A stretch of 64,000 bases of DNA from Sphingobacterium sp. (GTDB lineage: Bacteria > Bacteroidota > Bacteroidia > Sphingobacteriales > Sphingobacteriaceae), in assembly GCA_031286695.1 (NCBI GenBank), contig JAITTY010000006.1, positions 558,001 to 622,000 on the forward strand. The letters run 5' to 3'. Positions 53,058 to 62,215 of the stretch are shown one piece after another (within the stretch, counting starts at the first letter, position 1; each line of letters begins with the position of its first letter). The notes under the pieces are model-generated. The model was given only the letters and a program-made list of their open reading frames with translations. It had not been told where the DNA came from and searched no databases. The position numbers and the translations under genes are program-made.

Positions 53058-53645
53058 ATGAACTATACGAGCGAAAAAGAGCTGCTTGAAGATTTCCTAA
53101 AAGGGAAAGAGCAGGCTTGCGCGCATGTATACAACCGTTATTTCAATCGCATTTGTTTATACGCCTCAAGCTTTGTGGATGAAAGTAAAGAAGCAGAAGA
53201 TATTGCCGAGGAGGGCTTTATTCGCTTGTGGCATGGCAAGCGGAGCTTTGACAGCTTGTCGCATCTGAAAGCGGCGCTTTATCAGGCAACGCGCCATGTA
53301 GGACTCAATCAGCAGACAGCCCGAATGCGTAGGCTGAATCGGGTCGATAGCTATGTTGCACAGCAGGAACAGGATCAAAAATCGCATTTACATGAAATTG
53401 TCTACGCCGAAGCAATGGCCGAACTCTACGAAGCCATTCAGAAGCTCCCGCCCAAAGCACGGGAAATCATACAGCTGAGCTACCTCGAAGGCAACAGCAA
53501 TCAGGAGGTTGCTGATCTATTGCAAATCAATATTCAAACCGTTAAAAATCAAAAATTACGTGCCCTGAGCCTGCTGCGTCAGCATTTGAAACGGGATTCC
53601 TTCAATTACCTACTCTCGTTGATAGTTCTTTTTGGAAAAATTTAA
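53058..53645 (+). CDS. ECF RNA polymerase sigma factor, FecI-like
   Basis: A sigma-70 ECF protein with region 2 at ~10-75 (YASSFVDESKEAEDIAEEGFIRLWHG) and region 4 at ~120-175 (LPPKARE IIQLSYLEGNSNQEVADLLQIN, shown here in two parts). The C-terminal tail is hydrophobic (YLLSLIVLFGKI), as in the sigma gene at 10676-11266. It lies 65 bases before a FecR gene on the same strand, the standard order for a cell-surface-signalling module. It probably transcribes the SusC-to-TlpA operon that follows. The preceding 285-base gap separates it from the divergent protease gene and shows no clear TAnnTTTG promoter. Confidence 0.95.
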   Translation: MNYTSEKELLEDFLKGKEQACAHVYNRYFNRICLYASSFVDESKEAEDIAEEGFIRLWHGKRSFDSLSHLKAALYQATRHVGLNQQTARMRRLNRVDSYVAQQEQDQKSHLHEIVYAEAMAELYEAIQKLPPKAREIIQLSYLEGNSNQEVADLLQINIQTVKNQKLRALSLLRQHLKRDSFNYLLSLIVLFGKI

Positions 53646-53710
53646 TTTTTTTTAATTGTCTTTGGTACTTTTTTAAATCGGTGTGGTATCTATAGATGAA
53701 ATAGCTCAAA

Positions 53711-54907
53711 ATGGATCCTAAAGAAGAAGAAAAACTTATCCGTATCAGTGCGCTGGTCCTTCAGGAATTGCAGGGAACGCTAACAGGCGAACACCGTCTT
53801 TTTTTGGAAAACTGGCTGCAAGAATCAGCATCGAACAAAGAGATCTATCAACGTTGTCTGGATGGACAGCGGCAGCGTGAAGCGTATGCTAGTCTGCAGC
53901 ATTTTGAAAAGCGACGTAATTTTGAGTCGCTAAAAAATAAAATTTCCTTTCAGCCAACAACGAGACGGCCTGCACTGCTGAAACGCCTATGGCCTTATGC
54001 TGCAGCAGCTAGCGTACTACTTGCCCTCAGTGTTGTCTGGTATTGGAATAGGGATAACAGCCGGTCGGCAGAAGTGCAGTTGGGAGTTGTAAATGATCGG
54101 CTTCCAGCTTCTAATCAGGCCATCATAACGCTCTCAGATGGCAGACGGTATGAGCTAAACAAGGGAGAAAAACAAGTGCATATCAATGGTAGCGGAATAC
54201 GCTATGATGACGGCCATGAAGTTGCATCGATCGATGCCGCGGTGTCTGCCAAAATAGAAACGCCGCGTGGGGGTACTTACGAGGTCACCTTGCCCGACGG
54301 TACTATGGTCAAGCTAAATGCAGGAACGACACTATCTTATCCAACAGTATTTGCTAAAGATAAACGGGAAGTCAGCCTTCGGGGAGAGGCCTATTTTGAA
54401 GTTGCCAAACGAAAGGATCAGCCTTTTATCGTGCGGACCAAAAATCAGGAGGTACAGGTATTGGGGACGCATTTCAATATCAATGCTTATCCAGCAGCAG
54501 CGCAGACAAAAACAACATTGTTAGAGGGGAAAGTGCAGGTAAAAGAACTGATTAAAGGCCAAAAAATCACTTTGATGCCCGGCGATCAGTCTGTCAGCAC
54601 CGGTGCGGAGCTGTCCAGACATCCGGTCAATGTGCAGCAGGAGATGGCTTGGGTATACGGCAAATTTAACTTTGATGGAAAGTCACTTCGGCAAGTGATG
54701 GATGAACTGTCCCAATGGTATGCAGTTGATGTTGTCTATAAGGGCGATGTACCTGATGTCTCCTTTTTCGGAGGAACATTCAGAACGAGTAAATTATCTA
54801 CCATCCTGAAAATATTAAAAGACCAGGATTTGTCGTATCAATTGACGGACGATGGAAAACTGATCATTGAAAAAAGTGATCCTAAAGGACAGAAAGGAGG
54901 GCAGTAA
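53711..54907 (+). CDS. FecR-type anti-sigma factor
   Basis: This single-pass inner-membrane regulator has a cytoplasmic N-terminal segment (~1-90) that should bind the ECF sigma encoded just upstream, and a membrane helix at ~93-112 (PYAAAASVLLALSVVWYW). The periplasmic FecR domain follows (ETPRGGTYEVTLPDGTMVKLNAG-type phrase; VQVLGTHFNINAYP). The C-terminal DUF4974-like region carries LRQVMDELSQWYAVDVVYKGD. At 398 residues it is the usual Bacteroidota length, longer than the FecR at 11535. Ninety-one bases separate it from the STN-type SusC gene; that gap holds a shared 12-mer (54970-54981). Confidence 0.95.
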   Translation: MDPKEEEKLIRISALVLQELQGTLTGEHRLFLENWLQESASNKEIYQRCLDGQRQREAYASLQHFEKRRNFESLKNKISFQPTTRRPALLKRLWPYAAAASVLLALSVVWYWNRDNSRSAEVQLGVVNDRLPASNQAIITLSDGRRYELNKGEKQVHINGSGIRYDDGHEVASIDAAVSAKIETPRGGTYEVTLPDGTMVKLNAGTTLSYPTVFAKDKREVSLRGEAYFEVAKRKDQPFIVRTKNQEVQVLGTHFNINAYPAAAQTKTTLLEGKVQVKELIKGQKITLMPGDQSVSTGAELSRHPVNVQQEMAWVYGKFNFDGKSLRQVMDELSQWYAVDVVYKGDVPDVSFFGGTFRTSKLSTILKILKDQDLSYQLTDDGKLIIEKSDPKGQKGGQ

Positions 54908-54969
54908 AAAACGTAAAATTATACATTACCATACAATATGAATTAACAAATTGGGCAGTGAATCCTGCA

Positions 54970-54981
54970 ATCTAACCTAAC
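54970..54981 (+). promoter_or_regulatory. Conserved 12-mer in FecR-susC gap (copy 2)
   Basis: ATCTAACCTAAC, identical to 12591-12602 upstream of the other STN-type SusC gene. Here it lies 17 bases before the start codon and is followed by a TAACTAAACTAACTAG-like run. An ATACAATAT element is at 54931-54939. Confidence 0.4.
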
Positions 54982-54998
54982 TAAACTAACTAGAATTA

Positions 54999-57900
54999 AT
55001 GAAATTAAGTTGTTTTTCACAAGCGACCAGACCCCTTTTATGGCTACTTTTTGCTGTCTTACTCCAGCTAGGCCATAAGGTAAACGCACAAACCGTCACC
55101 TATGCCGGACACAATGTTCCTTTAATGGATGTGCTCCAGGCTGTCAAGCTCCAGACAAATTACGAAGTCTTGGGAGCAAAAAAGATTTTGGAATCGGCCC
55201 GACCAATTTCAATCAAAGCGGACAAGATGCCTCTTAAATTATTTCTTGATAAAATTTTAAGTCCGCAGGAAATCGGCTACACAATTGAATCGAAGACAAT
55301 TTTCCTGGAAAGGAAAGCCAGTCCGCGGAAAACCGAACCTAAAAACCGTTCCCCGTTGGATAAGCCATCTCAGCTGCAGGTCCGGGGACAAGTCGTCGGT
55401 AAAGACCGTAAGCCACTCTCGGGAGTGAATATTTCACAAATGGGCAATGCCATTGCGGTAGCGGATAAGGATGGACGATTTTCTTTCGCCGGTACTATGC
55501 AACCGCTTACATTAAGTATGGTTGGCTATAAAAACTTTACCCTCAACCTGGTCGAAAATAAAGAGGAGTACAACGTGCAGATGGAAGAGGAGGCAAATGC
55601 GTTGGAACAGGTCGTTGTGACGGGTTATCAGGTGTTAAAAAAAGATTCCTATACCGGAACTGCGATTACCAAAAGCGGGGATGAACTACGACAGGTAAAT
55701 CCACAAAACGTCCTACAGGCCATGCAGGTATTTGATCCTTCTTTTAAAATTTTGCCCAACAATTTAGCTGGTTCTAACCCCAATGCACTTCCTAATATTA
55801 ATGTGCGTGGTTCCTCAGCTTTACCCAGTGGAAGTACGGATGTACTGCGTCGTGATAATGTCACGACAACTATGAATTTACCAGCTTTTATCTTGGATGG
55901 TTTTGAAGTTAGCCTGGAAAAAGTAATGGATCTGGATATGACGCGCATTGAGAGTGTCACCACGTTGAAAGATGCGGCGGCGAGTGCTATTTACGGTTCA
56001 CGTGCCGCTAACGGCGTAATGGTAATCGTTACCAAGGCTCCCAAAGAAGGTAAATTGCAGGTGACCTATACGCATGAAACTAATGTCAATATGCCAGATT
56101 TGTCGGGATATAATTTATTAAATGCAACGGATAAGCTTGCTTATGAGAAACTTGCAGGGCTCTATGATGGTCAGAAACAACGTCAATCGCAGGACATATT
56201 GGACGAATTATACTATCATAAGCTGGCAAATGTACTTGGGGGAATAGACACGTATTGGCTATCACAGCCCGTACGTACGGCAGTTGGGCAAAAACATGGT
56301 GTTTTCTTAGAAGGTGGGGCACAAACTTTTCGCTATGGTGTGGATATGCGTTACCAAACGCGACCGGGGGTGATGAAGGGTTCTGGCAGAAACCAGTATT
56401 CTGGCGGATTGAATTTTAGTTACAATCCAAAAAATAAAATTCGTTTTCAGAATGAGCTCTCCATTACGGTAGTCGATGGCAGGGAATCCCCCTATGGTAG
56501 TTTTGAGAATTTTGTTAATATGAATCCTTACTATAGGCTGAAAGACGATCAGGGTAATATCACGCAATTGTCAGATCGTTGGGTAAGGGTAGATCCTTCC
56601 GGAAATAGAAATGAAGAGTATGTGCTCAATCCTGCGTATGATGCGACCTTAAGTAGCTTTAACAAATCGGGGTATACCGAATTATTAAATAACCTTTCAG
56701 CTGACGTTGATCTAGGCATGGGCTTGCGCCTTCGTGGATTACTTTCTTTACTGAAACGGATGAACACCGGTGACGATTTCCGCTCACCCTTGTCCAATGA
56801 GTTTTATTCCTACGAAACTTCAAGAGCAGATGAAAGAGGAAGTTATGGAAGTTATAGTAAAAATGAGTTGTATTGGGATGGAAATATACGCTTGAATTGG
56901 GATCGAAATATAGAAAAGCATTATTTCAATATGATTGCTGGTGCCAATATAAGAACGGAGAGTTATGACGAACGTTACTTCAAGGCGATTGGTTTTCCGA
57001 ATGACCGCTTTACTGATATTGGTTTTGCGAAAGGTTATGAAGAGGGAAAAAGTCCGGAAACGAATGTGGGCGCATCGCGTCTATTCGGGTCTTTCTTAAG
57101 TGGTAATTATAGTTATGACAACCGTTATCTTATTGATGCGACCTTGCGCATCGACGGTTCATCAAAGTTTGGCGCAAATAAGCGGACCGCGCCTTTTTGG
57201 TCGACGGGAATCGGTTGGAATATGCATAATGAAAAATGGTTTACCACAAAGGCTATTAGTCAGTTGCGTCTTCGTGCAACTGTTGGCTTGACGGGCTCCG
57301 TTCAATTTGACCCTTATATGTCGCGCGTTACTTATTCTTATGATAAGAACAATTGGTATTCTTCGGGATTGGGAAGCACAGTGCGTAATTATGGTAACGA
57401 AGACCTTGCCTGGCAAAGGACGCAGTCGATTGATTTAGGTATAGATATCGGCTTTTGGAGCAATAAGTTGACGTTTTCACTGCGAAACTATAGTAAAATT
57501 ACTAAAGATATTTTGGCGGATATTAATATCGCTCCTTCGACAGGATTTAGTTCCTATAAGGAAAATCTAGGCGATATGGAGAATAGGGGAATCGAATTGG
57601 GTGTCAATTGGCAGGCAATTAAGAGTGAAAAATGGACCTTGAGCTTGTTAGCTAATATTGTACAGAATCGCAATAAAATTGTGCGTATTTCTAATGCCTT
57701 GAAGAGTTACAACGAGCGCGCAGATGAGGAACAACAGAAAGATGAATACAAAGCTGTACCCTTATTGCGTTATGAGGAAGGACAGTCAATGGACGCCATT
57801 TACACCGTCCCATCTTTGGGGATAGATCCTGAAAGCGGGCGGGAGGTCTTTATGAAACGAGATGGTAGCCTAACATATACCTGGGATCCACGGGACATAG

Positions 57901-58373
57901 CGGTGGTTGGGGTAGCGACACCAAAAATGGAGGGATCTTTCGGTGGTACCCTACGTTATCAGCAGTGGATGTTAGTTGCCTATTTTCAAACGCGTATGGG
58001 AGGTAAAACCTATAACCAAACCCTCGTTGATCGTGTGGAGAACGCAGACCCACGTTACAATGTTGACGCTAGAGTGTTTGAGGAACGCTGGAAAAATCCG
58101 GGAGATCACACGTTTTTTAAAAGTATTGAGGATTTAGGACGAAGCGAGTTGTCTTCTCGTTTTGTGATGCCAGATAATCTATTAACACTGCAATCCCTTA
58201 ATATTTCTTACGATGCCAATAAAGCTTTTGCCAATCGCTTAGCGCTGGCGAGTTTGCGTGTGGGGTTGATCGGCAACGATATTTTTCGCTGGTCTAACGT
58301 AAAGGAGGAAAGGGGCATTAATTACCCGTTTGCAAGATCAGTGAACTTGACTTTACAAGCGAGATTTAAATAA
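54999..58373 (+). CDS. SusC-type TonB-dependent receptor with N-terminal STN domain
   Basis: This is an outer-membrane transporter with signalling ability. The signal peptide is PLLWLLFAVLLQLGHKVNA. The STN domain at ~32-105 has VPLMDVLQAVKLQTNYEVLGAKK and PLKLFLDKILSPQEIGYTIE. A carboxypeptidase-like domain at ~125-190 carries VVGKDRKPLSGVNISQM. The plug at ~200-345 has VVVTGYQVLKKDSY and TTLKDAAASAIYGSRAANG. The barrel extends to SVNLTLQARFK. It follows sigma and FecR genes, as expected for a surface-signalling receptor, and precedes SusD, DUF4843, PKD-like and TlpA genes. Its plug holds an extra stretch, with SSALPSGSTDVLRRDNV inserted before LDGFEV. No carbohydrase is nearby. Confidence 0.96.
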   Translation: MKLSCFSQATRPLLWLLFAVLLQLGHKVNAQTVTYAGHNVPLMDVLQAVKLQTNYEVLGAKKILESARPISIKADKMPLKLFLDKILSPQEIGYTIESKTIFLERKASPRKTEPKNRSPLDKPSQLQVRGQVVGKDRKPLSGVNISQMGNAIAVADKDGRFSFAGTMQPLTLSMVGYKNFTLNLVENKEEYNVQMEEEANALEQVVVTGYQVLKKDSYTGTAITKSGDELRQVNPQNVLQAMQVFDPSFKILPNNLAGSNPNALPNINVRGSSALPSGSTDVLRRDNVTTTMNLPAFILDGFEVSLEKVMDLDMTRIESVTTLKDAAASAIYGSRAANGVMVIVTKAPKEGKLQVTYTHETNVNMPDLSGYNLLNATDKLAYEKLAGLYDGQKQRQSQDILDELYYHKLANVLGGIDTYWLSQPVRTAVGQKHGVFLEGGAQTFRYGVDMRYQTRPGVMKGSGRNQYSGGLNFSYNPKNKIRFQNELSITVVDGRESPYGSFENFVNMNPYYRLKDDQGNITQLSDRWVRVDPSGNRNEEYVLNPAYDATLSSFNKSGYTELLNNLSADVDLGMGLRLRGLLSLLKRMNTGDDFRSPLSNEFYSYETSRADERGSYGSYSKNELYWDGNIRLNWDRNIEKHYFNMIAGANIRTESYDERYFKAIGFPNDRFTDIGFAKGYEEGKSPETNVGASRLFGSFLSGNYSYDNRYLIDATLRIDGSSKFGANKRTAPFWSTGIGWNMHNEKWFTTKAISQLRLRATVGLTGSVQFDPYMSRVTYSYDKNNWYSSGLGSTVRNYGNEDLAWQRTQSIDLGIDIGFWSNKLTFSLRNYSKITKDILADINIAPSTGFSSYKENLGDMENRGIELGVNWQAIKSEKWTLSLLANIVQNRNKIVRISNALKSYNERADEEQQKDEYKAVPLLRYEEGQSMDAIYTVPSLGIDPESGREVFMKRDGSLTYTWDPRDIAVVGVATPKMEGSFGGTLRYQQWMLVAYFQTRMGGKTYNQTLVDRVENADPRYNVDARVFEERWKNPGDHTFFKSIEDLGRSELSSRFVMPDNLLTLQSLNISYDANKAFANRLALASLRVGLIGNDIFRWSNVKEERGINYPFARSVNLTLQARFK

Positions 58374-58447
58374 GGTTTGTTAAAATCAAGAATTTAGATT
58401 GATAGCGATCTAATTCGTGAAAATTATTTCATACAACCAACTAACAT

Positions 58448-59935
58448 ATGAAGAAGAAAAATATATTTATCGTTTTACTTTGCAGTATTTTCTTGTTTTC
58501 CTGCCAGAAATGGTTGGATATAAAGCCCCAGAGCGAGGTTGAAAAAGACCAGCTCTTTACTACGGAGGATGGTTTTAAGGAAGCATTATTGGGAATCTAT
58601 ACCCGTTGTGCTAACAGTGACCTCTATGGTAAAGAATTAACAATCGGTACACCTGAAGTACTGGTGCAGAATTATACAATTCCAAACAATGATCCTCTTA
58701 GTTATCAAAAGACCGCACGATTTTTATACGATGATGGTGACTTTAAAGATCGAAAGGATAATATATGGAAAGGTCTATACCATGGGATAGTGAATGCAAA
58801 TCTCTTATTGGCAGAAATCGACGGGAGGAAAAATCTGTTTTCTGGAGACAATTATGCTTTGATTAAGGGAGAGGCGCTTGCTTTACGTGCTTTTCTGCAT
58901 TTCGATGCCTTACGTTTGTTTGCTCCAGCTCCTATCGTGGACGCACAGGCAGATGCAATACCCTATGTAACTAAATATTCGAATAAAACGACGCCCTTGA
59001 GCAAAGTGTCAGCAGTATTGGATTCTGTTATTATAGATCTGACGATAGCGAAAGAGTTATTAAAGGTAGATCCAATTCGCTCTGCTTCATACGTGGTTGG
59101 ATATCCGACAGTAAATGACACGCTGGCGAACTCAGAGTTGAGCAGCAGCAGTCTCTTTTTGCAAAATAGAAGACACCGATTGAATTATTATGCGGTATGT
59201 GGTACTCTAGCCCGAGTTTATCTCTATATGGGAGATAAATCGAAAGCTTTAGCAAATGCCCTGGAAGTGATTGCATCCAAAAAGTTTCCCTGGACGAATA
59301 ATACTGATTTTCAATCTGTAAAGGAGGATAAGAAGGACCGCATTTTATACAAAGAACTTTTGTTTGGTTGGTATATTCCGGGAATGAATAGAGAATATAA
59401 TCAAGATTGGTTTAGTACAGGTCGGATGAACCTGGATAAAGAAGAAGGACGGACAATTTATGACGTTGGTGGTAACGGAGGGGGCGATCTGCGTTACACA
59501 CAATGGTTTGGTACAGTGAGTGTGGGCACCACTGCTGTGAGTTCATTGGTAAAATACAATAGAAATACATTCAGTGATGATTTTGAGGCCAATCTACATT
59601 ACCTCATGGCGCCAGCGATACGATTAAGTGAACTCTATTATATTGCTGCGGAATGTAACTATGAAAACAATCCGACTTTAGCGGCAGAATATCTCAACCA
59701 AGTGCGTATACAGCGTGGCATAGGGGAACCTGCTGATGTGTCGACGGCAACAAAATTCCGTACGGAATTACTCAAGGAATACCGCAAAGAGATGTATGCA
59801 GAGGGACAACTTTTTTATGCATATAAGCGTTTAAACGCTCCTATTATTGGGGCAAAAGGCACTGTTATTCCAGCAAGCCAGAAAATCTTTGTCTGGCCAT
59901 TGCCGAGTGATGAAATAATTTATGGACAACGCTAA
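58448..59935 (+). CDS. SusD/RagB-type lipoprotein
   Basis: The lipoprotein signal NIFIVLLCSIFLFSC puts the lipid cysteine near residue 19. SusD features follow: KWLDIKPQSEVEKDQLFTT right after the signal, ALLGIYTRCAN near 50, KGEALALRAFLHFDALRLFAP near 140 and VCGTLARVYLYMGDKSKALA near 255. The RLSELYYIAAECNYEN block lies near 400 and the FRTELLKEYRKEMYAEGQLFYAYKRL block near 440. Length 495 is typical. It should cap the SusC encoded upstream. It is 12 bases before the DUF4843 gene, so the whole set is probably one transcript. Confidence 0.95.
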   Translation: MKKKNIFIVLLCSIFLFSCQKWLDIKPQSEVEKDQLFTTEDGFKEALLGIYTRCANSDLYGKELTIGTPEVLVQNYTIPNNDPLSYQKTARFLYDDGDFKDRKDNIWKGLYHGIVNANLLLAEIDGRKNLFSGDNYALIKGEALALRAFLHFDALRLFAPAPIVDAQADAIPYVTKYSNKTTPLSKVSAVLDSVIIDLTIAKELLKVDPIRSASYVVGYPTVNDTLANSELSSSSLFLQNRRHRLNYYAVCGTLARVYLYMGDKSKALANALEVIASKKFPWTNNTDFQSVKEDKKDRILYKELLFGWYIPGMNREYNQDWFSTGRMNLDKEEGRTIYDVGGNGGGDLRYTQWFGTVSVGTTAVSSLVKYNRNTFSDDFEANLHYLMAPAIRLSELYYIAAECNYENNPTLAAEYLNQVRIQRGIGEPADVSTATKFRTELLKEYRKEMYAEGQLFYAYKRLNAPIIGAKGTVIPASQKIFVWPLPSDEIIYGQR

Positions 59936-59947
59936 TATAGAAATAGG

Positions 59948-60760
59948 ATGAAAAGAATTATTTATATACTGTTAGCATTTGTTTTTTTTCTGTTCTTTTC
60001 TTGTCAGAAAACAGAACTAAAGACTTACGAATCAGATGCTAATGTTTATTTTGATCTGACTCAGGATGCGCGAGATAGCATCGTATATACTTTTGCTTAT
60101 GAAATGACCAGAGCATCTGATACGCTTTATATTCCGGTTCGGCTGATGGGGAATCGGATGGGAAATCAGCGTCATTTTCAGGCTTACGTAGAGAAAGATT
60201 CGTCCACTGCGCGTAGCAACGAGCATTATGACGCATTGTCAGCAGAATATCCCTTGGACGCCAACCAAGGAAGGGGCTATGTCCCCTTAATTATTCATAA
60301 TACCAGGGATTTAGAAGAAAAATCAGTGTCGCTCATCTTAAAATTGAAAGCGAGCCCGGACTTTGGTGTTAATGATCCACGGTTAATTCGAACTTATGTG
60401 GTTCTTTCTGCACAATTGGAAAAGCCAAATTGGTGGGATAGTTGGTCGCCATTGGGTGAGTACTCCCGGGTAAGGCATCAGCTATTTTTTATAGCGACAG
60501 AACAACGGCAGCTTTCCACCGATGGATTGGATGCTCCAAAGAACCTATATTTTGCCAACTTGTTGACCATTATGCTCAATGATCCTTTTAAATGGGTAGC
60601 GGATCATCCTGAAAAAGGCTATGTGTTGGAAAGTAAGGATAATGGTCAAAGCTATATTTTCTTTCATAAGGACAATCCCAATCGGCCAATTCTGTTGAAA
60701 AAAAATACTGGAGTAGGTAAATTTTTCTTTATTGATGAATCAGGGAAGGAGCTTAGATAA
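59948..60760 (+). CDS. DUF4843 lipoprotein
   Basis: This lipoprotein has a lipobox FFLFFSC (cysteine near residue 19). The mature part opens with ELKTYESDANVYFDLTQ, typical of the DUF4843 family as I recall it, and is beta-rich (SIVYTFAYEMTRASDTLYIPVRLMGNRM in pieces). The C-terminal ~130 residues are also mixed beta/aromatic, with PNWWDSWSPLGEYSRVRHQLF near 155. DUF4843 genes commonly sit next to SusD genes in Bacteroidota. The role is unknown: surface binding or assembly of the transporter is a reasonable guess. Its stop is one base before the next ATG. Confidence 0.88.
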   Translation: MKRIIYILLAFVFFLFFSCQKTELKTYESDANVYFDLTQDARDSIVYTFAYEMTRASDTLYIPVRLMGNRMGNQRHFQAYVEKDSSTARSNEHYDALSAEYPLDANQGRGYVPLIIHNTRDLEEKSVSLILKLKASPDFGVNDPRLIRTYVVLSAQLEKPNWWDSWSPLGEYSRVRHQLFFIATEQRQLSTDGLDAPKNLYFANLLTIMLNDPFKWVADHPEKGYVLESKDNGQSYIFFHKDNPNRPILLKKNTGVGKFFFIDESGKELR

Positions 60761-60761
60761 T

Positions 60762-62183
60762 ATGAAAAAATTGATAATAAGCATTGTCGTATTGACTTTG
60801 TTAGCTGCCTGTTATAAGGACAAAGGAAATTATGCTATCGATATGCCTGAGTCACCGGTGTTACAAAATTTGGATACACTCTACGAGGCAATGACTGGTG
60901 ATAGTCTAATTGTACAGCCTAAAATTACAGGTATATCTGCCGAAAATTTGGAATGTGATTGGCGTATTGATGTGCCGGAGGCCCTTATACCAGAAGCCAA
61001 CCATTATAAAGGGAATGCACTAAGGATAGTTTTTGGTTTAGAAGCAAAACGTTATACAGCTAGGCTTACCGTAACAAACAAAGCTAATGGGATGAAATAT
61101 TTTTACCCTTTTAAAATCCAGGGGGTGACGGAGTTTTCTAGGGGTACTTTGGTCTTATCTCAGGATCAGGGTACTGGTAAACTCTCTTTTATTAAACCTG
61201 ACAACAGTGTTCAGCCTAATATCTATGAAGTTATTAATGGGCAACCTCTACCGGTCGACCCTTTGCAGTTGCACTATGTAAGGAACCAATTTACGGGCAA
61301 TACGCCGTTAGGGTATTGGATTATTTCGAAACAAGCCGGAGTTCGCTTGAATGTTAATACCCTAAAAAAGGAAAGTTTAAAGCCTGGGACTTTATTTGAT
61401 AATTTCTTTTTAGCTCCTTCGACCATTAACGTCGGGAGTCTTCAGGCGCATCCACAAGGGGTTCTATTAGGTGTAATCAATGATAAATTCTATGGTGGAG
61501 CAACAACAACATGGGATCAGTCGGCAACCTATGGGATGTTTGGTACGTATGCAGATGGGGAGTATGACTTGGCGTCGAAATTTGTGCTTTCAACTGCCAA
61601 TAATAATTATACGGTGATTGCTTTTGAAAAAAATAAGAAACAATTTGTCCGCATTAATCTCTATGGGTCACCAATGTATTTTGGAACGCAGTATAGTGCG
61701 ATTAATTCAGATGTTTTTAATCCTACTAATGTAGGTATGGACTTGTTGCAGTTGGTGCAGATTAATAATACGGACACCTATGCTTACGTGAAAAATGCAA
61801 CTGGTCAGATCTATGAGTTGATGTTTAATGTGAACTTTTCGGGGCCATTTAACTTCACTTCGGGCCATAAACGACTTTTTATACGGCCAGAATGGATCAC
61901 TGCTGATACAAAAATGTTGGCCAGTCGTAGTGGTTATATTTACGTTGCAGTACAAAATCAAGTTTTCCGCTATAATCCCTTAAGTGAACAAGTGCAGCTA
62001 TTAAAGACAGATATCAAGAGCGAGGTCACTATGCTTAAATTGGAGGATGATGAGAATACTCTTATTGTTGGATCAGCGGGAACACTCTATTATCTCGATA
62101 TTCAAGTGGGTAAAAATGGCGAGCTTGTCAAAAAAATCGAGGGTATTCCGGGAAATCCTGTGGACATGACCTGGCGTAAGTAA
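60762..62183 (+). CDS. PKD-like family lipoprotein with beta-propeller-like repeats
   Basis: The start at 60762 gives a clean lipoprotein signal (KLIISIVVLTLLAAC); a start at 60732 overlaps the previous gene and is less likely. Residues ~20-130 read as a PKD/Ig-like domain (LVQ-type strands, LECDWRID, YTARLTVTNKANGM). From ~135 to the end there are recurring strand sets resembling propeller blades (GTLVLSQDQGTGKLSFI; YVKNATGQIYELMF; SGYIYVAVQNQVFRYNP; LIVGSAGTLYYLDI). This matches the PKD-like lipoproteins found with DUF4843 and SusC/SusD. Function unknown; a propeller would suit ligand or protein binding at the surface. Confidence 0.85.
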   Translation: MKKLIISIVVLTLLAACYKDKGNYAIDMPESPVLQNLDTLYEAMTGDSLIVQPKITGISAENLECDWRIDVPEALIPEANHYKGNALRIVFGLEAKRYTARLTVTNKANGMKYFYPFKIQGVTEFSRGTLVLSQDQGTGKLSFIKPDNSVQPNIYEVINGQPLPVDPLQLHYVRNQFTGNTPLGYWIISKQAGVRLNVNTLKKESLKPGTLFDNFFLAPSTINVGSLQAHPQGVLLGVINDKFYGGATTTWDQSATYGMFGTYADGEYDLASKFVLSTANNNYTVIAFEKNKKQFVRINLYGSPMYFGTQYSAINSDVFNPTNVGMDLLQLVQINNTDTYAYVKNATGQIYELMFNVNFSGPFNFTSGHKRLFIRPEWITADTKMLASRSGYIYVAVQNQVFRYNPLSEQVQLLKTDIKSEVTMLKLEDDENTLIVGSAGTLYYLDIQVGKNGELVKKIEGIPGNPVDMTWRK

Positions 62184-62215
62184 AGAACAATAAAATAATA
62201 TCTAATCATATAAAC

